A stretch of 64,000 bases of DNA from contig CP119314.1 of assembly GCA_029202385.1 (NCBI GenBank), forward strand, positions 1,614,501-1,678,500. The letters are read 5' to 3'. Under the pieces are notes generated by a model. The model was not told the origin of the DNA and did not search any database. It worked only from the letters and a program-made list of their open reading frames with translations. The position numbers and the translations under genes were made by a program. Source of the stretch: Candidatus Sphingomonas phytovorans. GTDB taxonomy: Bacteria; Pseudomonadota; Alphaproteobacteria; Sphingomonadales; Sphingomonadaceae. This document shows, in pieces, positions 18,056 through 25,814 of the stretch (position 1 is the first letter of the stretch; each line of letters starts with the position of its first letter).

Positions 18056-20410
18056 CTAGCGCCGCCACAGCTTGACGGTGATGAACGTCCCCTCGCCCGG
18101 TTCGGATATCAACTCGATCGTGCCGCCATGCGCCTCGACGAACTGCTTGGCGAGCGGCAGGCCAAGCCCGAGCGATCGCTCGCCTCCGCGGGTCACACCG
18201 GGTTCCGCGAACCGGTCGAACGCATGCGCCACGGCCTGCGGAGTCATGCCAGCGCCGTCGTCCGACACAACGATCCGCGCCGCGGCCGCGGTCCCGTCGA
18301 CATGCAGCAGGATCCGCCCGCCCTCTTCCGCCCCGCTCACCGCATGGCGCAACAGATGCTCGACCACCTGCCGCAGCCGCTTGGCGTCCCCCTTCATGCC
18401 ACCGGTCGAGGGCAATATCTCGACCGCGAAATCCAGCTTCTTACGCGCAGTGAGCGGCCGAATCGTCTCGGCCGCCTCGCGCGCCACCACGTCGAGATCG
18501 ACCTCGAGCATTTCCAGCGCCGGCGTACGGCCCTCATTCTGGGTAAGATCGAGCACTTCGTCGACGAAGAAGCCAAGCCGCTCGACCGATTCCAGGATCG
18601 CCCCGACATAGCCGTGCGCATCCTTGCTCAGCTTGCCGGCATAGCCCTCGGCCAGCATCTCGGCGAAACCGCTGATCGAGGTGATCGGCGTGCGCAGTTC
18701 ATAACTCATATTGGCGACGAACGCGGTCTTGATCCGGTCGGCCGCTTCGAGCGCCTCGTTGCGATCGCGCAGCGCGCGTTCGATCCGACGGCTGTCGGAA
18801 ATGTCGAGCATCGTGAACAACCCGTTGCCGTCGGGCAGTGGCACCGCGGCCAGTTCGAAGAAGCGCCCGTCGGCGAATTCAAGCTCCCCGCCACGCTGCT
18901 GTCGCTCCACCGTCGCCGCGCGCACCAGATCGCCGATCAGCGATGCCCGCGCCGGCTTGGCAAGCTGCCGCGCGGCCGCATCGGCCAGCGTGTCGACGCC
19001 CGGATGGCCCGTCAGGAACGCCTCATCGAACCCCCACAGCGCGCGGAACTTGTTGTTCCACAGCTGCAGCCGCCCATCAGCCGCGAACACGCCCAGCGCC
19101 TCGTAGAGATTGTCGAACGTCGCCGTCCGCACCCGCAGCAACGTGTCGCGCGCGCTGGCGAGCTGGACCTGTTCGGTCCGATCCTCGAAGATCAGCAACA
19201 GCCCGCCATCCGGCAAGGGCTGCGCGACGACGCGAAGATGCACACCGCCCGGCAGATGCCATTGTTCCTCGATCGCGCCGCTCGCCTCGAGGAACCAGTC
19301 GCGCCGCTCCGCCTTCCAGCCCGGAAAGTCGCGCACCTCGGGCAAGCGGTTCGCCTCGCGCATCCGTTCGAGCACGCGATCGAACTCCGGCCGGTCGGCA
19401 AGCCATTCGCTCTTCATCGCGAACAGCCTGCGGAAAGGCTGGTTGCAGAAGGCGAGCGTCCGGTCCGGCGCGAACTGCACGACGCCGGCGGAGAGCCGGT
19501 CGAGCATCGCGCGCTGCGCATCGCCGAAGCGCTTGATGCCGCTGCGCGCCTGTTCCAGGTCTTCGATATCCACCGCGAAGCCGGCCACACCGCCGGTCGG
19601 CAACGGCACGTCATAGACGCGCAGCATCCGCCGCATGGTGCGGATCGTCGCCGGCATCGTCTGCATCTGCGGCTTGCCCGTGTCGCGCGCGATGACCGCG
19701 CTCGCCAGCGGCCCGCCGACGCCCGATCCCTCGACCAGTTCAACGCCGCGCCGGATCACGTCGGCGGCATCGGGTGCCTCGACCGCATCGACATAGGCGG
19801 AATTGACCATCGCCAGCCGCAGGTCGGGGCCGCGATACCACATCGGCAACGGCGCCGCCTCGATCAGGCCGGTCAGCGCATCGAATGCCGCCAGCGCTTC
19901 GGCCCCCTCCTCACCGAGCCGCGCGATCTCCGCCTCGCTCTCGGTTGCGTCGAAGACCCACAGGACGACACCGCCCGGCGCCTGCAGGTCGCGGGGTGCC
20001 CGTGCTCCCCTGATCATCAGCGCCCGGGATGATCCACGCGCGCGGATCGCCCGCGCGAACGGCCGCCCCGCCTTCTGCGCCGCGGCGACATCGGCCGCGA
20101 TCGCGCGTGAGTCCTCGGCGGTCAGCCCGCCGTCGCGCCCGGCCAGATCATCGAGATACCGCGGCGGCGGCGATATCCCCAGCCAGTCGGCCAGGCGATC
20201 GGGCAGTTCAAGCCGGCCGTCAGCCCGCACGATCATCGCCAGTGCCGGGGCTGAACCGATCAGCGCTTCAAGCCGCGCATTGGCCGCCAGCGTTGCCGCG
20301 GCGTCACGACGCGCGCGAAGCCCGAGATACAGCAACCATGCCGTCGCGATGACGAACACTGCAAGAACGCATCCGGCAATTGCCGCAGCGCTGGCCGAAA
20401 GTCCGATCAC
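18056..20410 (-). CDS. divL: DivL-type PAS sensor pseudo-histidine kinase
   Basis: This 784-residue protein has one N-terminal membrane helix (about residues 5-29), several PAS-like domains, then a histidine-kinase-like core. The dimerisation box reads NMSYELRTPITS with Tyr570 where a phospho-accepting His is normal. The N-box also lacks its usual Asn (HLLRHA), while the G1 (SDDGAGM) and G2 (GLGLPLAKQF) boxes remain. Length, membrane helix, PAS repeats and the His-to-Tyr change match DivL of Caulobacter, which signals allosterically to CckA and so to CtrA in cell-cycle control. The open frame starts at the ATG at 20410. Downstream lies the ccdAB pair, then tsaE. Confidence 0.8.
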   Translation of the reverse strand: MIGLSASAAAIAGCVLAVFVIATAWLLYLGLRARRDAAATLAANARLEALIGSAPALAMIVRADGRLELPDRLADWLGISPPPRYLDDLAGRDGGLTAEDSRAIAADVAAAQKAGRPFARAIRARGSSRALMIRGARAPRDLQAPGGVVLWVFDATESEAEIARLGEEGAEALAAFDALTGLIEAAPLPMWYRGPDLRLAMVNSAYVDAVEAPDAADVIRRGVELVEGSGVGGPLASAVIARDTGKPQMQTMPATIRTMRRMLRVYDVPLPTGGVAGFAVDIEDLEQARSGIKRFGDAQRAMLDRLSAGVVQFAPDRTLAFCNQPFRRLFAMKSEWLADRPEFDRVLERMREANRLPEVRDFPGWKAERRDWFLEASGAIEEQWHLPGGVHLRVVAQPLPDGGLLLIFEDRTEQVQLASARDTLLRVRTATFDNLYEALGVFAADGRLQLWNNKFRALWGFDEAFLTGHPGVDTLADAAARQLAKPARASLIGDLVRAATVERQQRGGELEFADGRFFELAAVPLPDGNGLFTMLDISDSRRIERALRDRNEALEAADRIKTAFVANMSYELRTPITSISGFAEMLAEGYAGKLSKDAHGYVGAILESVERLGFFVDEVLDLTQNEGRTPALEMLEVDLDVVAREAAETIRPLTARKKLDFAVEILPSTGGMKGDAKRLRQVVEHLLRHAVSGAEEGGRILLHVDGTAAAARIVVSDDGAGMTPQAVAHAFDRFAEPGVTRGGERSLGLGLPLAKQFVEAHGGTIELISEPGEGTFITVKLWRR

Positions 20411-20478
20411 CGCGCCATCCCGTCACTCATGCCCGATCCATAAGCCAGTCCTGCGCCTCGCGGGAAGCCTTAACGGCA

Positions 20479-20510
20479 CCGGCCGCCGCGACGTTGGTCG
20501 CGACGGCCGG
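20479..20510 (-). terminator. probable ahcY terminator hairpin
   Basis: A 14-bp GC-rich stem (20479-20492 with 20497-20510, GTTG loop) lies just downstream of ahcY. Its one non-Watson-Crick pair becomes a G-U wobble in the minus-strand RNA, which fits the ahcY transcript. The trailing T-run on that strand is weak. Confidence 0.5.
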
Positions 20511-20535
20511 CTGGACATGGTTTTTCGATCAACGA

Positions 20536-21957
20536 TCAGTAACGATAATGGTCCGGCTTGAACGGACCCTCAACCGGCACGCCGATATAGCTTGCCTGCT
20601 TCTCGGTCAGCTTGGACAGCTTCACGCCAAGCTTCTCCAGGTGAAGCGCCGCGACCTTCTCGTCGAGATGCTTCGGCAGGACATAGACGTCGTTCTTGTA
20701 CTTCTCGCCGGCCGTCCACAGCTCGATCTGAGCGAGCGTCTGGTTGGTGAAGGACGACGACATCACGAAGGACGGGTGGCCGGTCGCGCAGCCCAGATTC
20801 ACCAGGCGGCCCTTGGCGAGCACGATGATCTGCTTGCCGTCCGGGAATTTCACCAGGTCGGTGCCCGGCTTCACTTCGGTCCAGTCATAATTGCTCAGCG
20901 CGGCGATCTGGATCTCGCTGTCGAAGTGCCCGATGTTGCACACGATCGACATCGGCTTCATCGCCTTCATGTGATCGGCGGTGATGACGTCGGCATTGCC
21001 GGTCGCCGTCACGAAGATGTCGGAACGCGTCACCGCTTCCTCCATCGTCACGACCTCGAAGCCCTCCATCGCCGCCTGCAGCGCGCAGATCGGATCGACT
21101 TCGGTCACGAGAACGCGCGCGCCGCCGTTGCGGAGCGACTGGGCCGAGCCCTTGCCGACGTCACCGAAGCCGGCGACGGTCGCGACCTTGCCGGCCAGCA
21201 TCACGTCGGTGGCACGACGGATCGCGTCGACCAGCGATTCCTTGCAGCCGTAGAGGTTGTCGAACTTCGACTTGGTCACGCTGTCGTTTACGTTGATCGC
21301 CGGGAACGGCAGTTCGCCCTTCTTGGCGATCTCGTACAGGCGGTGAACGCCAGTGGTCGTCTCTTCCGAAACGCCCTTCAGGTTCTTGACCGTCTCGGTC
21401 AGATAGCCCGGATACTTGGCGAGGAACGCCTTCAGCGCGCGCTGGAACTCGACTTCCTCTTCATTCTCCGGCTCGCCCAGGGTGTGGCCAGCCTCGATCT
21501 TGGCGCCCCACAGCGCGAACATGGTCGCGTCGCCGCCGTCATCGAGGATGATGTTGGCGGTGGTGCCGTCAGTGTCGGCGCCCCAGTTGAAGATGTCGCC
21601 GACATAGTCCCAATAATCGGCCAGGCTCTCGCCCTTCACGGCGAACACCGGCACGCCGGTCGCGGCGATCGCGGCGGCGGCATGGTCCTGGGTCGAGAAG
21701 ATGTTGCAGGTCGCCCAGCGGACATCGGCGCCGAGCGCGGTCAGCGTCTCGATCAACACCGCGGTCTGGATCGTCATGTGCAGCGATCCGGTGATGCGCG
21801 CGCCCTTCAGCGGCTGCGACGCGCCGAACTCCTCGCGGAGCGACATGAGGCCGGGCATCTCGGTCTCGGCGATGTTGATTTCCTTGCGGCCGAAATCGGC
21901 GAGGCCGATGTCTGCGATGACATAGTCTTGAGCGCGGTCGGCGAGTGCGGTGGCCAC
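20536..21957 (-). CDS. ahcY: adenosylhomocysteinase
   Basis: AhcY hydrolyses S-adenosylhomocysteine to adenosine and homocysteine, relieving product inhibition of methyltransferases. The 473-residue protein has the NAD-binding motif [12 protein letters not shown] and the conserved [23 protein letters not shown] and C-terminal [10 protein letters not shown] segments. The GTG at 21957 is preferred over the upstream ATG at 22014, because GGAGA precedes it and [17 protein letters not shown] is the usual AhcY N-terminus. A palindrome at 22020-22039 upstream is a likely SahR-type operator. Confidence 0.97.
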   Translation of the reverse strand: MATALADRAQDYVIADIGLADFGRKEINIAETEMPGLMSLREEFGASQPLKGARITGSLHMTIQTAVLIETLTALGADVRWATCNIFSTQDHAAAAIAATGVPVFAVKGESLADYWDYVGDIFNWGADTDGTTANIILDDGGDATMFALWGAKIEAGHTLGEPENEEEVEFQRALKAFLAKYPGYLTETVKNLKGVSEETTTGVHRLYEIAKKGELPFPAINVNDSVTKSKFDNLYGCKESLVDAIRRATDVMLAGKVATVAGFGDVGKGSAQSLRNGGARVLVTEVDPICALQAAMEGFEVVTMEEAVTRSDIFVTATGNADVITADHMKAMKPMSIVCNIGHFDSEIQIAALSNYDWTEVKPGTDLVKFPDGKQIIVLAKGRLVNLGCATGHPSFVMSSSFTNQTLAQIELWTAGEKYKNDVYVLPKHLDEKVAALHLEKLGVKLSKLTEKQASYIGVPVEGPFKPDHYRY

Positions 21958-22019
21958 GTAGTGTCTCCGGATAGGCGAATGGATGCGCGCCACATAGGGC
22001 CGGAGCGCCGCCAAATCAA

Positions 22020-22039
22020 ATATAAAGATGTCTTTATAT
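22020..22039. promoter_or_regulatory. palindromic operator upstream of ahcY (SahR-like)
   Basis: ATATAAAGATGTCTTTATAT is a perfect 9-bp inverted repeat around TG, 63 bases upstream of the ahcY GTG. ArsR-family SahR proteins that sense S-adenosylhomocysteine are described as binding AT-rich palindromes of this type upstream of ahcY in Proteobacteria. The link to SahR is from memory of that motif and is inferred; the palindrome itself is directly visible. Confidence 0.6.
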
Positions 22040-22083
22040 GTTGAGTCGCAATTGAGTCACGGCGCGCGCGATTGACCGCGGGA

Positions 22084-22644
22084 TCAGGCCGTCCCGGTGC
22101 TGTTCGCCAAGAGGCGCGGGTCGATCCCCGCCTCGGCGAAGCCCAGCTCCCAGCGCATCGCCGCATCGGTATCGTAGAGCAGCTCGATATTTCCCGTCAC
22201 GTTGAACCAGCCGTGTCGGGTCAGTTCTTCGTCGAGCTGCCCCTCGCCCCAGCCGGCATAGCCAAGCGCGACCAGCCACCGGCTCGGCCCGGATCCGTCC
22301 GCGATCGCCTTCAGCGCGTCGATCGTGCCCGACAGGGCCCAGCGCCCGGCGACGTCTATCGTGTCCAGGCCGCTCCAGTCGCCGGAATGCAGCACGAAGC
22401 CGCGGCGCTGTTCGACCGGCCCGCCCGAATGGACAGGCGCATTCGGCGCGACGCCCGGCTCGATGCCGAATTGCGCCAGCACCTCGTGCAGGCCGAGCCC
22501 GCGAATCGTCTGGCCAATCCCGATCCCGATCGCACCCTTAGGATCATGCGCACAGATGGCGATCACCGCGCGTTCGAAGCGCGGATCGCCGATGCCGGGC
22601 ATCGCGAGCAGGAGCTGACCCGTAAGATTCGTCGCTTTGTCCAT
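22084..22644 (-). CDS. YqgE/AlgH family protein
   Basis: This 186-residue protein starts MDKATNLTGQLLLAMPGIGDPRF, the typical beginning of the YqgE/AlgH family. It also holds the conserved NAPVHSGGPVEQRRGFVLH and GYAGWGEGQLDEEL segments. The family is widespread in Proteobacteria and its biochemical role is not settled; AlgH was named from alginate regulation in Pseudomonas. The start at 22644 fits the family N-terminus; an in-frame ATG at 22656 is also possible. It is divergent from the peroxiredoxin gene at 22808. Confidence 0.92.
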   Translation of the reverse strand: MDKATNLTGQLLLAMPGIGDPRFERAVIAICAHDPKGAIGIGIGQTIRGLGLHEVLAQFGIEPGVAPNAPVHSGGPVEQRRGFVLHSGDWSGLDTIDVAGRWALSGTIDALKAIADGSGPSRWLVALGYAGWGEGQLDEELTRHGWFNVTGNIELLYDTDAAMRWELGFAEAGIDPRLLANSTGTA

Positions 22645-22807
22645 CAGCCGCATCATAACCCAGCCATCGGCGCTCGCCACGCTTGAAATCCGCCCCCGTC
22701 TGCACGAGGTAAGCGCAATCGCGGCTTCGCCGCGATCGATCAGGCCGCAGTCCGCGGCATCTACGACAACTAATGCGCGCCCCAGGCGGCTCCAGGAGGA
22801 TTCCAAC

Positions 22808-23287
22808 ATGACCATCAGCGTCGGCGATCGGCTGCCCAGCACCACTCTCGTCAAGGCGACAGCCAGCGGCCCGGAGCAGATCAGCTCGGACGATTATTTC
22901 GCAGGCCGCAAGGTCGCGCTGTTCTCGGTACCCGGCGCCTTCACGCCGACCTGCTCGGCGAAGCACCTGCCCGGCTATCTCGACAAGGCCGAGGACCTGA
23001 AGGCCAAGGGCATCGACGAGATCGCCTGCACCGCCGTCAACGATCCGTTCGTGATGGGCGCCTGGAGCAAGGCGAACGACGCCGATGCGGTGACCATGCT
23101 CGCCGACGGCAACGGCACCTTTGCCGAAGCGGTCGGCCTGACCATGGACGGCTCCAAGTTCGGCCTCGGCAAGCGTGGTCAGCGTTACTCGATGGTCGTC
23201 AATGACGGCGTCGTCGAGCAGCTCAACGTCGAGGCGCCGGGTGAATTCAATGTCTCCTCGGCGGAGCACATGCTAAACGAACTCTGA
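22808..23287 (+). CDS. peroxiredoxin, Prx5-type
   Basis: This 159-residue thiol peroxidase has the peroxidatic Cys49 in VPGAFTPTCSAKHLPGY, the Prx5 active-site signature, and a second Cys at 74 (EIACTAVNDPFVMGAW). It should reduce hydrogen peroxide and organic peroxides using glutathione/glutaredoxin or thioredoxin. AGGAGG at 22794-22799 supports the ATG at 22808; the longer open frame upstream has no support. It is divergent from yqgE and followed by a small stress-type membrane gene. Confidence 0.94.
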   Translation: MTISVGDRLPSTTLVKATASGPEQISSDDYFAGRKVALFSVPGAFTPTCSAKHLPGYLDKAEDLKAKGIDEIACTAVNDPFVMGAWSKANDADAVTMLADGNGTFAEAVGLTMDGSKFGLGKRGQRYSMVVNDGVVEQLNVEAPGEFNVSSAEHMLNEL

Positions 23288-23310
23288 GGTACGAGACTCG
23301 GGTCGCAACT

Positions 23311-23349
23311 CGGCGGGGCGCGGACGGGCAACGATCCGTCTCCCCGCCG
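23311..23349 (+). terminator. GC-rich hairpin after the peroxiredoxin gene
   Basis: CGGCGGGG (23311-23318) pairs with CCCCGCCG (23342-23349), with a further GACGG/CCGTC pairing inside. It lies about 25 bases after the peroxiredoxin stop. The T-rich tail is weak, so this is a likely but not certain terminator. Confidence 0.4.
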
Positions 23350-23421
23350 GGAACTCGCGGTTTCTCCCCGGCGTTCCCCTGGCCAGCGATCGACCCCAGC
23401 CAACGACAGAGGAGGCATGCC

Positions 23422-23625
23422 ATGACCGACGAAACCAGCACGCGCACCGCAGCTGAGGAGAAATCCTTCTTCGAACGCGCCCAGAACGCCATCGAATCCG
23501 CGGTCGAGTCGACCGTCGAGGCTGTAAAGGAACACCCTGCGGCGGCAGCCGCTATCGCGGCGGGCGCCACCGCCGCCGTCGCTGGTGCCGCCTATGGCAT
23601 CAGCAAGCTGCGCGACGACGACTGA
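23422..23625 (+). CDS. small Ala/Glu-rich membrane-associated protein
   Basis: This 67-residue protein has an acidic, helical N-terminal half (EKSFFERAQNAIESAVES), then an Ala/Gly-rich hydrophobic helix at about residues 39-60, and a charged end KLRDDD. GAGGAGG lies just upstream of the ATG and a clear terminator follows, so it is very likely expressed as its own gene. I do not recognise a named family. The amphipathic helix plus membrane helix recalls small stress proteins of the ElaB/YqjD kind, but that is only a resemblance. Confidence 0.65.
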   Translation: MTDETSTRTAAEEKSFFERAQNAIESAVESTVEAVKEHPAAAAAIAAGATAAVAGAAYGISKLRDDD

Positions 23626-23641
23626 TCCTGACATTTTCAGG

Positions 23642-23670
23642 CAGGGCGCCCCCGCGGCGCCCTGTTTCTT
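23642..23670 (+). terminator. rho-independent terminator
   Basis: CAGGGCGCC (23642-23650) pairs perfectly with GGCGCCCTG (23656-23664) over a 5-base loop, followed by TTTCTT. It ends the small-protein transcript. Confidence 0.78.
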
Positions 23671-23735
23671 CTCCGCGATTGCGGCCGGTCTGCCGCTGAC
23701 TTGCCAGAGTCATGCGCGTGCTTTAGCCACGGAGG

Positions 23736-25190
23736 ATGACGACTGCTTCCGATATCGTCGCCCAGCTCGATACGCTCTACCGTGCATCGGTCGAGCGGCT
23801 GCAAGCGGCCCTTACCGCCTATCTCACTGACGGCGCTGTCCCCTCACCCGATGCGCGCCACGACGGCAGCTTCGCCTATCCCGAAATCCGGCTGCGCTAT
23901 CACGGCGGCGAGGATCGCCCCACCCCGCTCCGCTCCTTCGGCCGCCTGGTCACGCCTGGCGAATATCGCATCAGCGTCACCAAGCCGGCGATCTTCGCCG
24001 ACTATCTGACCGAGCAGCTTACCCTGCTGATCGAGGACTATGACGTCGTGGTCGAGGCAGTGCCCGGCCGGCAGGAGATACCCTTCCCCTACGTCCTCGA
24101 CGCCGGCCACGCGATGAGCCTGGACGAGGTTTCGGCGCTCGATCTCGCGCGCCATTTCCCGGCCACGGAGCTCGCCTATATCGGCGACGAGATCGCCGAC
24201 GGCCTCTACGTCGATGCGGACGGCACCCGCCCGCTCGCTCTGTTCGACGGACTGCGCACCGATTTCTCGCTCGCGCGTCTGCGACACTATACCGGCACCC
24301 CGCCGGAGCATGTCCAGCGCTACGTGCTGTTCACCAACTATCACCGTTATGTCGACGAATTCGTCCGCTGGGCCTGCGCGCAGCTCGGGCCCGACGAGAA
24401 TGGGAAGCCGAGCCGCTTCACCGGTGTCTCGGGCGCGGGCGGCACGCTGATGCGCGCCGGCGACGATGTCGAGGCGATGCTGGCTGACAGCAGCGCCTGG
24501 CGCCGCCACCAGATGCCGGCCTATCATCTGATGGCTGACGATCGCACCGGCATCACCCTGGTCAATATCGGCGTCGGCCCGTCCAACGCGAAGACGATCA
24601 CTGATCACCTCGCGGTCGTCCGGCCCGAGGCGTGGATGATGATCGGCCATTGCGGCGGCCTGCGCCCGAGCCAGCGCATCGGCGACTATGTGCTGGCCCA
24701 TGCCTATCTGCGCGACGATCATGTGCTCGACGACGTCCTGCCGCCGGAAATCCCGGTCCCGGCCATCGCCGAAGTCCAGCTCGCGCTCGCCCGCGCCGCC
24801 GAAACGGTCTCCGGCCAGTCGGGGGAAGAACTGAAACGCCGCCTTCGCACCGGCACGATCGTCACGACCGACGATCGCAACTGGGAATTGCGCTATTCCC
24901 GGTCGGCGCTGCGCTTCTCGCTGTCGCGCGCGGTCGGCATCGACATGGAATCGGCCACCATCGCCGCGCAGGGCTATCGCTTCCGCGTACCCTACGGCAC
25001 CCTGCTCTGCGTGTCCGACAAGCCGCTCCATGGCGAGCTCAAGCTGCCGGGCCAGGCCAATCGCTTCTACGAACGAGCGATCAGCGAGCATATGCGCATC
25101 GGCATCGAGGCATGCGAGGAACTACGGCGCGAAGGCGCCAAGCTTCATTCGCGCAAGCTGCGCGCCTTCAACGAGCCGCCCTTCCGGTAA
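23736..25190 (+). CDS. amn: AMP nucleosidase
   Basis: Amn cleaves AMP to adenine and ribose-5-phosphate and helps to control adenylate pools. The 484-residue length is normal. An N-terminal regulatory domain covers roughly residues 1-170. The C-terminal half is nucleoside-phosphorylase-like, with NIGVGPSNAKTITDHLAVVRPEAW, MIGHCGGLRPSQRIGDYVLAHAY split across about residues 295-330, and VGIDMESATIAAQGYRFRVPYGTLLCVSDKPLHGE-type active-site sequence near the end. GGAGG abuts the ATG at 23736 with no spacer, which is unusual. No better in-frame start is seen because a stop lies just upstream. Confidence 0.94.
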   Translation: MTTASDIVAQLDTLYRASVERLQAALTAYLTDGAVPSPDARHDGSFAYPEIRLRYHGGEDRPTPLRSFGRLVTPGEYRISVTKPAIFADYLTEQLTLLIEDYDVVVEAVPGRQEIPFPYVLDAGHAMSLDEVSALDLARHFPATELAYIGDEIADGLYVDADGTRPLALFDGLRTDFSLARLRHYTGTPPEHVQRYVLFTNYHRYVDEFVRWACAQLGPDENGKPSRFTGVSGAGGTLMRAGDDVEAMLADSSAWRRHQMPAYHLMADDRTGITLVNIGVGPSNAKTITDHLAVVRPEAWMMIGHCGGLRPSQRIGDYVLAHAYLRDDHVLDDVLPPEIPVPAIAEVQLALARAAETVSGQSGEELKRRLRTGTIVTTDDRNWELRYSRSALRFSLSRAVGIDMESATIAAQGYRFRVPYGTLLCVSDKPLHGELKLPGQANRFYERAISEHMRIGIEACEELRREGAKLHSRKLRAFNEPPFR

Positions 25191-25342
25191 ACCGGGCGGG
25201 GCGCCGCCTATTCGGGTATGTGAGCACCGACGCGGAGGAAATCGCGCTTTGCAGGCCGGGATGGGCCGGATGTCGAACGGCCCGAGGAAACCCTGCGCGT
25301 TTCGTGCGTTACGGCTGCTCACTATTTCCTGAGGAGCATGTG

Positions 25343-25675
25343 ATGGCCACCGCCGCAAAGAAGCCGACCGCCCCCCGCAAGCCCGCGGCCGCTCGCAAGC
25401 CTGCCGCGCGCAAGGCACCGGTACGCGCGAAGAACGGCACGTTCACCGGCAAGTCGACATCGCGCTGGGGTACCGCTGCGATCGTCGGCGGCGTCGCGGC
25501 GGTCGGCGCGGCCGCCACCGCCGCGCTCTACGCGTTCCGCGACAGGCTCCCGGTCGACTTCGACACGCTGCTGCACCGTGACGGCGCGCATCAGGCGGAC
25601 GGCACGGATTCCTCGGCTTCGTTCGAGGCTGGGATCGCTGACGAAGGAACGATTCCTACCCGCACTCGCGCCTGA
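25343..25675 (+). CDS. small basic membrane protein with AKKP-type repeats
   Basis: This 110-residue protein starts with a Lys/Ala/Pro-rich tail (residues 1-30, repeats such as AARKP) that resembles histone H1-like DNA-binding tails. A hydrophobic Ala/Gly-rich helix follows at about 44-64, then a polar acidic end. GAGGAG lies 6-7 bases before the ATG. The combination suggests a membrane-anchored nucleic-acid or anionic-surface binder, but I do not know its family or function. It follows amn by 152 bases on the same strand. Confidence 0.6.
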   Translation: MATAAKKPTAPRKPAAARKPAARKAPVRAKNGTFTGKSTSRWGTAAIVGGVAAVGAAATAALYAFRDRLPVDFDTLLHRDGAHQADGTDSSASFEAGIADEGTIPTRTRA

Positions 25676-25720
25676 ACCCTTCTTCCTCCGGGAGAAAATG
25701 GCCCGAAGCGCCGAATGAAG

Positions 25721-25805
25721 GCGACCAGGGTGAGGATGATTACAGCCATCACCCTCACCCTTCGGTCGCGACGCTCTTCCCTCTCACGCCGGGAGAGGGA
25801 AAAAG
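25721..25805. repeat. intergenic inverted-repeat (REP-like) element
   Basis: A long imperfect inverted repeat spans 25721-25769: outer GCGACC/GGTCGC arms plus a 13-bp inner arm at 25727-25739 pairing with 25749-25761, with one mismatch. A second hairpin at 25777-25801 (TTCCCTCTC with GAGAGGGAA) follows. It sits between convergent genes, where such repeats commonly act as terminators or repetitive extragenic palindromes. Confidence 0.5.
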
Positions 25806-25814
25806 CCCATCAAA

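Noticed and set aside
18128..20032. Plus-strand frame of 634 codons opposite divL
   Set aside because: It is a third-position shadow of divL, with the same Asp/Arg/His-rich composition and no start-site support.
20380..22044. Plus-strand frame of 554 codons opposite ahcY
   Set aside because: It is antisense to the highly conserved ahcY gene and shows no motif.
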